33,726 nucleotides of DNA from Elusimicrobia bacterium GWB2_63_16 (GTDB lineage Bacteria > Elusimicrobiota > Elusimicrobia > Elusimicrobiales > UBA9959). Within the stretch, counting starts at the first letter, position 1. Each line of letters begins with the position of its first letter. Position numbers and translations under genes: made by a program. A model generated the notes under the pieces. It saw only the letters and a list, made by a program, of their open reading frames with translations. It made no database searches and had not been told where the DNA came from. Below, in pieces: positions 7,148 to 14,945 of this stretch. The stretch covers positions 20,501 through 54,226 of the forward strand of contig MGTZ01000042.1 in assembly GCA_001799715.1 (NCBI GenBank), given 5' to 3'.

Positions 7148-9396
7148 TTGTTAAAAAGGCCTTTAAGCAGCTTCTCCGCCTTGGGGGCGAGGCGCTCCAC
7201 CGCTTTCTTTACGGCCGGCTGTTCCGCTATGGACTTTACGTCCGGCTTTACCGCCGGGTCGGCGAACGTCCCCTTTACGAACAGGCCTACCGGCACGCTC
7301 ATGCTGATGCCGCTGGCCCGCTTCATGGCCACGCTCAGGCGCATGTCCAGGCGCTCGGCTGGCAGATTGATGGAGCCGGTGGAGGACACGTCCGCCACGG
7401 AGGCGATCAGCCCGGACTTGTTGAGCCGCATCTGGCCTTTGGTGAAGGCGTAGTCCCCCTCCGCCAGTTCGAAGTCTATGTTGTCGAAGTCGGGCAGGTT
7501 CAGGCCCTTCGCCGCCTTGGAGGCCTTCTGCAGCACCAGCAGCGGGTAGAGGGCCACCTTGGCCGCCTTGTAGCGCGCGGCCAGCTTGTAGAGCTCCGAG
7601 AACTTGCCCGGCCCGGCGGAGAAGGACGCGGAGCCGTCGAGCGCCTGCAGGTCCGCCGAGACGTTGCGCAGGTTCAGCCGGAACGCGGCGGGGCCGCAGC
7701 GCAGGTTCGGGTGCTCTATGGCCCCGGCGCGCGCCGAGCCGGAGATATCGGCGTAGAAAGGTTTCCCGGCCGGGGCCGCGGGCGAAACCTTGGCGGCCGG
7801 CGCGGCGGCGGGAGGCGCGTCCTTTAGCGTCAGCTTGCTGATGTCCAGGTCGAATTCCGCTTTGGGGTGCGCCAGCGCGTCGCGCAGGCTGAAGGAGGCG
7901 GTGAAGTCCCCGCCGTCCAGCCGGCCCTGGATCTTTTTGGAGGCGGCCGAGTCGCCGGTGAAGTCCACGTCGCCGCGCAGGCCGCTCAGGCTGTAGCCGG
8001 CGTAGGCGGCGCCCGCGTCCTTCAGCGAGGCCTTGCCGGAGAGCGAGAGCGCGCCGGCGTAGGTATAGTCGAAAGCGGCGGAGGCGGCGCCGGACAGGCC
8101 GTAGGCCGCCAGCGCGGCGGGCGCTATCTCGGCGAGGCGCGCGAGGTTGTGCATCTCGGCCCTGGCCGAGCCGGAGGCCCTGAGGCGCGCTCCGGAGAAA
8201 GCCACCACGGCTTTGCCCTTAACCGAGAACGGCGCGGCGTCGGCGGCGAAAGAGCGTATTTCGGCCTTGCCGTCCCTCAGCCGCAGCGAGGCGGAGACTT
8301 CGGTCAGCGGCAGCTTCAGGCCCCGCGGCACCGGGTACATCTTGGCCTTCCTGGCCAGCAGGGTGGTGTCTATCTCGGGGATCTGGGCGCTGGCGTCGGC
8401 CTGCAGGTCGTAGCTGAGCCGCGGAGCCCAGGCGGCGCGGCCTTTGAGGGCGGCCTTGAGAGGGCCGGCCCGCAGCCGCGCGGAGCGTATCTTTATGTCC
8501 TTCTGCGTGAGCTTGAAATCGGCCTCCGCCTCGATCTCCGGCAGCAGTATCTTGGGCGGCAGGTTGCCGTAGACCTGGCGCAAGTCGGCGGTGGAGAACT
8601 GGCGGACGGTCAGCTGCAGCCGGGCGTCCGGCTCGAGCAGGTTCTTCAGGGTTCCCTTCAGGTCCGCCTCTACCTTGCCCAGCGTGAAGGAAGCTTTTTC
8701 GATTTCAGCGCTGCCCCGCTCCGGAGCGAAGCCGCCCAGGGCGAGGCGGCCTTTTACCCGGGCCGGCACCTCGCCGTTGAAGTACGGGGAGGCCACGGCC
8801 AGAGTGAACTTCCCCTCCGCGGGGAAAAGGCCGTCTGGCGAGATGGCCGAAGCCGACAGGTCTATGTCGCGCAGCGTCACAGACAGGTCGCCGGCGGCGT
8901 TGGTATAGACGAAGCGCGAGCCCCGCACCTTGAGGCTGGAGACGGTCAGGCGCGGGGCGGCCGCTTCCGGCTGCGCCTGCCGCTGGGGTTTGGGCGCCGG
9001 TTCGGCGGCCAGCAGGTCGGAGAAATTGTAGGTCTCCGGCTTCACCTCGGTCACGCGCACGCTGAGGCCCGAGGCGGAGACGGACTCTATGCGCACCTCG
9101 CGCCGCAGCAGCGCCCGGAAAGAGGGCCGCATGGAGAAGGAGTCGGCGCTGAAAAATTCGCCTTTTTTGAAATCCGGATATTCCGAGACGCGCAGTTTGG
9201 CGATGGAGATGCCGGAGAGGTTCAGCGCCACCGCCTCGAAGGCTATCTCGCGGCGCAGGTTTTTGCGGGCGTAGTCGGTGGTCAGGGCCTTAAGGCGCTC
9301 CTGCGTGAAATAGAACTTCGCCGCGGCGGCCGCGGCGCCCAGGGCCAGGACGGCCCCCGCGGCGGTCCAGAGCAGGATTTTTAGAGCTTTGCCCAT
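7144..9396 (-). CDS. AsmA/TamB-like envelope protein
   Basis: A 750-residue protein with one N-terminal membrane anchor (about 6-27) and a long extracytoplasmic part made of repetitive beta-strands (runs of alternating hydrophobic residues, 'GxA.f.l', 'gsa..s.g.i.l'). It starts with the AsmA-type pattern of a signal anchor followed by LKALTTDYARKNLRREIAFEAVALNLSG. The C-terminal part (SGLIASVADVSSTGSINLPAERLDMRL) matches the end of AsmA domains. Relatives are bridge-like or chaperone-like proteins that affect outer-membrane assembly and lipid transport. It overlaps the downstream lipoprotein by four bases. A TATAAT lies seven bases before its ATG. Family call is good; a specific cargo cannot be named. 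Confidence 0.85.
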   Translation of the reverse strand: MGKALKILLWTAAGAVLALGAAAAAAKFYFTQERLKALTTDYARKNLRREIAFEAVALNLSGISIAKLRVSEYPDFKKGEFFSADSFSMRPSFRALLRREVRIESVSASGLSVRVTEVKPETYNFSDLLAAEPAPKPQRQAQPEAAAPRLTVSSLKVRGSRFVYTNAAGDLSVTLRDIDLSASAISPDGLFPAEGKFTLAVASPYFNGEVPARVKGRLALGGFAPERGSAEIEKASFTLGKVEADLKGTLKNLLEPDARLQLTVRQFSTADLRQVYGNLPPKILLPEIEAEADFKLTQKDIKIRSARLRAGPLKAALKGRAAWAPRLSYDLQADASAQIPEIDTTLLARKAKMYPVPRGLKLPLTEVSASLRLRDGKAEIRSFAADAAPFSVKGKAVVAFSGARLRASGSARAEMHNLARLAEIAPAALAAYGLSGAASAAFDYTYAGALSLSGKASLKDAGAAYAGYSLSGLRGDVDFTGDSAASKKIQGRLDGGDFTASFSLRDALAHPKAEFDLDISKLTLKDAPPAAAPAAKVSPAAPAGKPFYADISGSARAGAIEHPNLRCGPAAFRLNLRNVSADLQALDGSASFSAGPGKFSELYKLAARYKAAKVALYPLLVLQKASKAAKGLNLPDFDNIDFELAEGDYAFTKGQMRLNKSGLIASVADVSSTGSINLPAERLDMRLSVAMKRASGISMSVPVGLFVKGTFADPAVKPDVKSIAEQPAVKKAVERLAPKAEKLLKGLFNK

Positions 9397-9403
9397 TAAG
9401 GAT

Positions 9404-9409
9404 ATTATA
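9404..9409 (-). promoter_or_regulatory. Candidate -10 box of the AsmA operon
   Basis: A perfect TATAAT on the minus strand with seven bases (ATCCTTA) to the ATG of the AsmA-like gene. No ribosome binding site fits between, which suggests a leaderless or nearly leaderless transcript. No convincing -35 is seen. Confidence 0.4.
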
Positions 9410-9442
9410 TAAAAAGTCAGGTTTTCCCTCTTCCCATAAAAA

Positions 9443-9451
9443 TGCTAAATT
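9443..9451 (+). promoter_or_regulatory. Candidate extended -10 of the PfkB kinase operon
   Basis: TGCTAAATT (TGn plus a -10-like hexamer) lies 16 bases before the ATG at 9468, within the 71-base AT-rich gap that separates this gene from the divergent AsmA operon. No -35 or strong ribosome binding site is visible. Confidence 0.35.
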
Positions 9452-9467
9452 TAAAAACAAGACAACA

Positions 9468-10403
9468 ATGAACGCCCTAATCGTAAACCTCAACCTGTCC
9501 GTGGATAAAACGGCCCTGATCCCGTCTTTCGAGCCCGGCCGCATCTTCCGCATAGGTTCCACCATCACTCTGCCCGGAGGCAAGGGCGTCAACGTGGCTC
9601 GCGCGCTGCGCTCGCTGGGCCTGGAGTGCCCTATCGCCGGCTTCGCCAGCGGCCACAACGGCCAATGGATAACCTCCAGCCTGGGCAAGGAGGGCTTCAA
9701 GACCTTCATCGAGACCCACCGCGCCGGCGAGTCGCGCGTCTGCTATACGGTGGCCGACGCCGGAGGCCGCACCACGGACCTCAACGAGGAAGGGCCCGCC
9801 GTGCCCGCCTCCTCGCAGCGCGCTTTCCTCAAAAACTTTTCCGGGCTGGCCCCGCGCTTCCGCGCCGCCGCCGTCTGCGGCCGCACTTCGGCCGGGCTGA
9901 AGAAGGGCTTTTACGCCGCGCTGGTGCGCCAGGCGGCGGCCCACGGCTGCTTCTGCGTGTTAGACACCAGCGGCCCCGCGCTGGCCGAGGCCGTGGCCGC
10001 CGGCGCAGCCGGAGTTAAGATCAACCGCTACGAGTTCGAGGAACTGTGCGGCCGCCGCTTCTCGCAAACCGCCGTGCTGGAGTTCTTCGGCCGCAAAGCC
10101 CCGCTCGGGCTCAAAACGCTCATAGTGACGGACGGCCCGGACCACGCTTACGCCGCTTCCCCCTTCGGGCTGTGGCGGGTCACCCCGCCGCGGCTGCGCC
10201 GCCTTACCAGCGCCGTCGGCGCCGGGGATTCGTTCATGGCCGGGTTCCTGTTCGGCTTCATCAACGGTTTCGATTTCGAGCGCACCCTGCGGCTGGCGGC
10301 CGGCGCGGCCGCCTCGGACTGCCTGAGCCTTGGCGCGGGGTTCATAGACCGCGCGCAGGCGCTGGACTACGCCAGCCGGGCGGCCGTGCGGAAAATAAAG
10401 TGA
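9468..10403 (+). CDS. PfkB-family sugar-phosphate kinase (1-phosphofructokinase/LacC type)
   Basis: A 311-residue ribokinase-fold kinase of the FruK/LacC/PfkB branch. It shows the N-terminal NLSVDKT (9-15), the substrate-binding PGGKGVNVARAL (36-47), KINRYEFEEL (184-193) and the signature VGAGDSFMAGF (250-260) with catalytic Asp254 in GAGD. Such enzymes phosphorylate fructose-1-phosphate, tagatose-6-phosphate or fructose-6-phosphate with ATP. There is no PTS gene in the window, so use of fructose-1-phosphate is not supported by context. It is the first gene of an operon with the acyl-CoA synthetase, 16 bases upstream, which links sugar phosphorylation with ATP recovery from acyl-CoA. The substrate cannot be decided here. 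Confidence 0.88.
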   Translation: MNALIVNLNLSVDKTALIPSFEPGRIFRIGSTITLPGGKGVNVARALRSLGLECPIAGFASGHNGQWITSSLGKEGFKTFIETHRAGESRVCYTVADAGGRTTDLNEEGPAVPASSQRAFLKNFSGLAPRFRAAAVCGRTSAGLKKGFYAALVRQAAAHGCFCVLDTSGPALAEAVAAGAAGVKINRYEFEELCGRRFSQTAVLEFFGRKAPLGLKTLIVTDGPDHAYAASPFGLWRVTPPRLRRLTSAVGAGDSFMAGFLFGFINGFDFERTLRLAAGAAASDCLSLGAGFIDRAQALDYASRAAVRKIK

Positions 10404-10419
10404 CGCGGAGGGAGACAAC

Positions 10420-12684
10420 ATGGAAAATTTCAACGAGATAGAGAAGATGCTGGCCTACGCCGGGGCGCAGGGCCGCAAGAGCCTCAGCGAACCGGAGGTT
10501 TACCGCGTGCTGGAGCTGGCCGGCCTAGAGGCCCCGAAGCACTTCCTTTTCCCCGCCACCGGTTTCTCCCCCGCGGCGGCCGCGCGCGAAGCCTGCGAAG
10601 GTCTGCCCGGCGACAAAGCCGTGCTCAAACTGGTCTCGTCCAAGACCCTGCACAAGACCGAAGCCGGCGGCGTGAAGGTCTGCGACAAGACCCCCGAAGC
10701 GCTGGGCGAGGCTATGAAAACCATGGCGGCCAAGTTCCCCGAGGCCGAGGGCTTCATGGCGGTGGAGTTCGTGCCGCATTCCGCTTTCGCGCTGGGCGAG
10801 GAGCTGCTGCTCGGCGCGCGTTCCGACGACGCCTTCGGCCCGGTCATCACCCTCGGCCCGGGCGGCACCAATGCCGAGTCACTGATAAAATCACTGCGCC
10901 CCGGCACCGCCCCCTCCGTGCTGCCGGCGGACCTGGCTTTTAATCCCAAGGCCTGGGAGGCCTTCCTGGCCGGCAGCTGGATCTGGCGCTACAGCGCGGG
11001 CGAAGTGCGCGGCGGCCGGCGCCTGGCGGCTGACGGCGAGATGGTGAAGTGGCTGGAGGGTTTCTCCCACCTCATGCGCCAATTCCGCGACGGCGGCGAT
11101 CGCGACTGGGCGATAGAGGAATTCGAGATCAACCCGATAGCCGTGAGCAAAGGCAGGCTGACCGCGCTCGACGGCGTGCTGCGCTTCAGGCCCGCGAAGA
11201 AGGCCGCGCCCAGGGTGAAGCCCTCCCGCCAGGGCGTGGACGGCCTCATACACACCAGGAGCGCCGCGGTGGTGGGCGTCAGCGAGAAGAAGATGAACAT
11301 GGCGCGCATCATCCTCAACAATATTTCCAAGGCCGGTTTTCCCAAAGAGCATACCTATATCATCAAGGAAGGCGCCGCCGAGATCGACGGTGTAAAATGC
11401 TACGCCTCGCCGGCGCTGCTGCCGGAGAAGGTGGACATGTACGTGGTGGCCGTCCCCTCGCCCGAGGTGCCGCGCGTGCTGGCCGAGGCCGGCGATTCCG
11501 GCAAGGTCAACGGCGTGGTGCTGATCTCCGGCGGCATGGGCGAGAAGGCCGGCTCCGAGGGTATGGCCGGCAGAGTGGTGGACGCCATCGCCGCCGCCCG
11601 CGCCAAGAACCCGGATTTCGCCCTCTCCGGCGGCAATTCCATGGGCATCGTGCTCAACGGCGTGAAGCTGAACACCTTCTTCATCCCCGAGTACAAGATG
11701 GAGCACCCGCTCGGCGTGAACCCCAACATGGCCAAGACGGCCTTCGTCAGCCAGAGCGGCGCCTTCGTGATCTCGGCCATCAGCAAGATGCCGTGGCTCA
11801 AGCCCGCCTACAGCGTCACCGTGGGCAACCAGCAGGACGTGACGGTGCCGGATTACGTCGAGCGCCTCGCCGACGAGGACGACCTGAAAGTGATCCTGGT
11901 CTACATGGAGGGCTTCAAGCCCGGCGACGGCCTGGCCCTGGCCAAGGTCATCGAGAAGGCCCGCCTGAAGGGCAAGCAGGTGGTGCTCTACAAGGCGGGC
12001 CGCACCGCCGTGGGCCAGAAGGCCGTGATGGGGCATACCGCCTCCATCGCCGGCGACTACCTGGTGACGCGCCTGATCATGGAGCGGGCGGGCGCGCTGG
12101 TGGCCGAGACTTTCGACGATTTCACCGACCTGGCCGCGCTGGCCTGCTCCTTCGGCGGCTTAGAATTGAAGCACGGCAATACTTTCTTTATGAGCAACGC
12201 CGGTTTCGAGGGCGCCGGCATGGCCGACTCCGTAGGCGGCCGCGTCACGGCCGAGATGCACGCCCCCACGGCGGCCGCGATGGCGGCCACGCTCAAGGAG
12301 TTCAAGCTGGACTCCATCGTGGACGCCAAGAACCCGCTGGACATCACGCCGATGGCCTCGGACGCGGCGATAGGCGGAGTGGTGGCTTCGGCGCTCGCGG
12401 CCGACGAGTTCTCGGGGGCCGTGGTCTCCATGGTGCCGCTGACGGCCATGATGAACACGCTGCCCAAGGGCGGCCAGTACCCGGACGACTTCGACAAGTC
12501 CTTCCTGAAGCCGGCGGCGGAAGCCGCGCGCAAGGCGCGCAAGCCGCTGCTCTTCGTGGTGGCGGCCGGCACTCTCTACGAGCCCTACTGCGCCTACGCG
12601 CAGTCCCTGGGCCTGCCTGTGTTCCGCTCGGCGGACCGCGCCGTGCGCCTGTACGCTAAATACCTGGAGTACATACTCGGTTAG
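10420..12684 (+). CDS. ADP-forming acetyl/acyl-CoA synthetase, fused beta-alpha subunits
   Basis: A 754-residue single-chain enzyme. Residues about 10-245 form an ATP-grasp (beta-subunit) domain (AVLKLVSSKTLHKTEAGGV, GLGEELLLGARSD, EINPIAVS). A CoA-binding Rossmann domain (about 270-375, AAVVGVSEKK, VVLISGGMGEK) and succinyl-CoA-ligase-like domains (SQSGAFVISAISK, then to the C-terminus) follow. MGHTASIAGDY contains His539, the likely phosphohistidine. It makes acetate (or another acid) and ATP from acyl-CoA, ADP and phosphate, a hallmark of many anaerobic fermenters. Here the beta-type domain comes first, the reverse of the more familiar alpha-beta fusions. A strong GGAGG ribosome binding site precedes the ATG, and the gene ends at the shared terminator at 12700-12733. 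Substrate range is not predictable. Confidence 0.9.
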   Translation: MENFNEIEKMLAYAGAQGRKSLSEPEVYRVLELAGLEAPKHFLFPATGFSPAAAAREACEGLPGDKAVLKLVSSKTLHKTEAGGVKVCDKTPEALGEAMKTMAAKFPEAEGFMAVEFVPHSAFALGEELLLGARSDDAFGPVITLGPGGTNAESLIKSLRPGTAPSVLPADLAFNPKAWEAFLAGSWIWRYSAGEVRGGRRLAADGEMVKWLEGFSHLMRQFRDGGDRDWAIEEFEINPIAVSKGRLTALDGVLRFRPAKKAAPRVKPSRQGVDGLIHTRSAAVVGVSEKKMNMARIILNNISKAGFPKEHTYIIKEGAAEIDGVKCYASPALLPEKVDMYVVAVPSPEVPRVLAEAGDSGKVNGVVLISGGMGEKAGSEGMAGRVVDAIAAARAKNPDFALSGGNSMGIVLNGVKLNTFFIPEYKMEHPLGVNPNMAKTAFVSQSGAFVISAISKMPWLKPAYSVTVGNQQDVTVPDYVERLADEDDLKVILVYMEGFKPGDGLALAKVIEKARLKGKQVVLYKAGRTAVGQKAVMGHTASIAGDYLVTRLIMERAGALVAETFDDFTDLAALACSFGGLELKHGNTFFMSNAGFEGAGMADSVGGRVTAEMHAPTAAAMAATLKEFKLDSIVDAKNPLDITPMASDAAIGGVVASALAADEFSGAVVSMVPLTAMMNTLPKGGQYPDDFDKSFLKPAAEAARKARKPLLFVVAAGTLYEPYCAYAQSLGLPVFRSADRAVRLYAKYLEYILG

Positions 12685-12699
12685 CGCGTTGCCGGGAGT

Positions 12700-12733
12700 A
12701 AAAAAGAAGGCCCCTTCCGGGGCCTTCTTTTTT
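12700..12733. terminator. Strong bidirectional intrinsic terminator
   Basis: A perfect 15-bp stem (AAAAAAGAAGGCCCC at 12700-12714 with its complement at 12719-12733) with a TTCC loop. The A-run on one side and the T-run on the other make it work in both directions. It lies between the convergent acyl-CoA synthetase and alcohol dehydrogenase genes. Confidence 0.95.
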
Positions 12734-12746
12734 GCGGTACGGCGGC

Positions 12747-13892
12747 TTAAACGGCGAGGCGCAGTATCTTCTCTATCTCCGGCTGCTCGTGTTTCATCCC
12801 CCACAGGCGGATGAGGCCCATGGCGTTGGCGGAGATTTTTGGGATGTCCTCCGCCGGTATGCCGGCCTCGGCCAGGCGCACCGGGGCCCCCGCTCTGCGG
12901 AAGAAGTCCTCGAAAGCCGCTATGGTTTCGGCCGCGCCGCTCACGCCGAACACGGCCGCGCCGAACTTCTCCAGCCGGGCCGGGCCCGCGGTTTCCAGGT
13001 GATGCCGGAACCAGGCGGGCATCACTATGGCCAGGCCGGCGCCGTGGGCGATGTCATAGATGGCGCTGAGGGAATGCTCGATGGCGTGGTTGATGAAGGA
13101 CGTCCCGCCATAGCCGCAGGTGGCCAGGCCGTTGAGGGCCAGCGTGGCGGACCACATCATGGAGGCGCGGGCGTTGTAGTCGGCCGGGTCTTTGAGGATG
13201 CGCAGCGTGGAGGCGACTACCGAGCGGGCCAGCGCGTGCACTATCTCGTCGGTAACTTCGGCGTCGGCGTCCCTGGTGGTGAAATAGCCCTCGATGATGT
13301 GCGCTATGGAGTCGACCGCGCCGTAGGCCACCTGCTCGCGCGGCAGCGTCAGCGTGGTCTCGGGGTCCAGCGCGGAAACGCGCGGGAACAGCGCCGGGGA
13401 GTGGGCGGAATATTTCTGGGCGGTGACCTCGTTGGTCACCACGCAGCCGGCGTTCATCTCCGAGCCGGTGGCGGGCAGCGTGAGCGCCGTGAAGAGCGGC
13501 AGAGCCTGGCGGATCTCGGCCTTGCCGCAGAAAAAGTCCCAGACGTCGCCCTCGTACATCGCCCCGGCGGCTATGGCCTTGGCCTCGTCTATAACGGAGC
13601 CGCCCCCCGCCGCCACTACCAGGTCGCAGCCGGCCGCGCGGGCCTTCGCTATGCCGGCCTGCACGTGCGAGAGCGCCGGGTTCGGCTTTACGCCGGCATG
13701 CTCCGTCACCGCCACGCCGTTCCTGGCGAGGGATTCCATTATGACGTCGTAGACGCCGTTCTTCTTGATGCTGCCGCCGCCGTAGACGAACAGCGCCTTC
13801 TTGCCGGCCTTCGCGGCCTCGGGCCCGAGCTTGGCCACCACGGCCTTGCCGAAGATTATCCTCGTGGGATTTACGAAAGTGAAGTTCTGCAT
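12747..13892 (-). CDS. Iron-containing alcohol dehydrogenase (YqhD/BDH-like)
   Basis: A 381-residue group III alcohol dehydrogenase, close in pattern to E. coli YqhD and clostridial butanol dehydrogenases. It starts with FTFVNPTRIIFGK, has the nucleotide-binding YGGGSIKK (37-44, of the NADPH-preferring YqhD type) and GGGSVIDEAKAIA (96-108). The metal ligands are Asp194, His198, His269 and His283. It reduces aldehydes to alcohols with NAD(P)H and would serve as a sink for reducing power, or for aldehyde detoxification. It lies downstream of a membrane-protein gene with a ten-base gap and ends at the shared terminator. The exact aldehyde is unknown. Confidence 0.92.
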   Translation of the reverse strand: MQNFTFVNPTRIIFGKAVVAKLGPEAAKAGKKALFVYGGGSIKKNGVYDVIMESLARNGVAVTEHAGVKPNPALSHVQAGIAKARAAGCDLVVAAGGGSVIDEAKAIAAGAMYEGDVWDFFCGKAEIRQALPLFTALTLPATGSEMNAGCVVTNEVTAQKYSAHSPALFPRVSALDPETTLTLPREQVAYGAVDSIAHIIEGYFTTRDADAEVTDEIVHALARSVVASTLRILKDPADYNARASMMWSATLALNGLATCGYGGTSFINHAIEHSLSAIYDIAHGAGLAIVMPAWFRHHLETAGPARLEKFGAAVFGVSGAAETIAAFEDFFRRAGAPVRLAEAGIPAEDIPKISANAMGLIRLWGMKHEQPEIEKILRLAV

Positions 13893-13902
13893 AGGGTCTC
13901 CT

Positions 13903-14868
13903 TTACTGCTGTTTAACCGCGCAATCCTTCAGGTGGGCCAGGTCGTCGATGCCGTCGAGCAGGCAGGGGCGCCTGACGTCGCGCAGCGCCGGGATAGGCC
14001 GCCGCGCCGCCTGGGCTTCGCCGATGGCCTTCTCCCAGTTCAAATGCCACAGGTACAGCATGGCCGTGAACATCTGCTCCAGGTAGATGCTGTAGCTCCA
14101 GGCCAGCGCGATATACGCGATCGTGCCGAACCAGACCCATTCCGGGAAAGTGATCTTGCCCTCGCTGGAAATATAGAGGAGGATGGCCGGAGGGATGAAG
14201 ACGATGGTCGCCGCCAGCTCCGACAGCGCGTAGCCGGTCATGAAGGTGCCGATGTTCATACGCAGTATGCGCATGCCGCGGGTGAAGGCGTCCCATGGCC
14301 CCTGGTTCTGCCAGGCTATGGCCGGCAGTACCAGGAACACCGCCATCCTCACGCCCTTGTTGAGCGCGCGGAAGAAGGCGGCCGACAGCGAGAACCTGGT
14401 ATCGCCGGCCAGCGTGCGGGCGGCGTTCTCGGCGCTGAAATTATCGTCCCGCGCAGAAGAGGAGCCGCGCTTCTTGCGCGTCAGCAGCGCCGTCAGCACG
14501 GTCAGCACGAACCACACCAGCGTCCAGACCACCACTATGGGCAGCATGCGCAGCAGGTTGGAGCCGAGCGAGTCGGCGAAGGCCTCCGTGAGCGAGAGTT
14601 CCCGGCCGGACTCGGCCTGCTGTATGAGCTCCAGCAGCATCGAGGCCGAAAAGGCCAGCAGCAGGGCGAAGAAGAAGGTGATGCCCAGCACCGTCAGCAG
14701 CGTCTGCTGCAGCGTCAGCGGGTCCCAGTCGAAGCGGTATTTAAAATAGAGGACGGTGGGCGCGTACAGCAGCCAGGTGAACAGCAGCGGCATCAGCATG
14801 ACGGGATGTCTCAGGAACAGCGTGGTGGAATATTTGATGAGGTCCCAGCCGCTCTTGATGGAGTTCAT
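13903..14868 (-). CDS. Multi-pass integral membrane protein, unknown function
   Basis: A 321-residue protein with about six hydrophobic segments: near 22-40, 60-82, 108-130, 170-190, 212-232 and 240-265. The loop at about 131-165 is hydrophilic and basic (LLTRKKRGSSSARDDNF). The start MNSIKSGWDLIKYSTTLFLRHPVML and later FTRGMRILRMNIGTF recall uncharacterised bacterial membrane proteins of the DUF6159 type, but I cannot confirm this. The C-terminal tail (about 280-321) is soluble, with two Cys. It sits upstream of the YqhD-like gene with a ten-base gap, so they may be co-transcribed, although no functional link is obvious. GAAGG directly before the ATG serves as ribosome binding site. Confidence 0.75.
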   Translation of the reverse strand: MNSIKSGWDLIKYSTTLFLRHPVMLMPLLFTWLLYAPTVLYFKYRFDWDPLTLQQTLLTVLGITFFFALLLAFSASMLLELIQQAESGRELSLTEAFADSLGSNLLRMLPIVVVWTLVWFVLTVLTALLTRKKRGSSSARDDNFSAENAARTLAGDTRFSLSAAFFRALNKGVRMAVFLVLPAIAWQNQGPWDAFTRGMRILRMNIGTFMTGYALSELAATIVFIPPAILLYISSEGKITFPEWVWFGTIAYIALAWSYSIYLEQMFTAMLYLWHLNWEKAIGEAQAARRPIPALRDVRRPCLLDGIDDLAHLKDCAVKQQ

Positions 14869-14900
14869 GCCTTCAGTTTAATATTTAAGGCGGCAAAAGA

Positions 14901-14927
14901 AAAGCCCCCCGGCCGCTCCGGGGGGCT
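14901..14927 (-). terminator. Intrinsic terminator of the 537-residue secreted-protein gene
   Basis: A ten-bp GC-rich stem (14903-14912 with 14918-14927, AGCCCCCCGG) with a five-base loop. Read on the minus strand it is followed by TTTCTTTTG, so it should stop leftward transcription from 14946-16559 before the membrane-protein gene. Confidence 0.85.
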
Positions 14928-14945
14928 CTGCCGCGCCGGAGCGCT

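Noticed and set aside
7867-9384. 505-residue frame opposite the AsmA-like gene
   Set aside because: Arg/Gly/Gln-rich shadow without start signal. The minus-strand frame has membrane anchor and AsmA pattern.
11049-12659. 536-residue alternative frame inside the acyl-CoA synthetase
   Set aside because: Arg/Gly-rich translation typical of frame shadows in high-GC DNA; the enzyme frame is continuous and motif-complete.
12732-13916. 394-residue frame opposite the alcohol dehydrogenase
   Set aside because: It starts inside the terminator and has only Gly/Arg/Val-rich composition; the dehydrogenase has all metal ligands.
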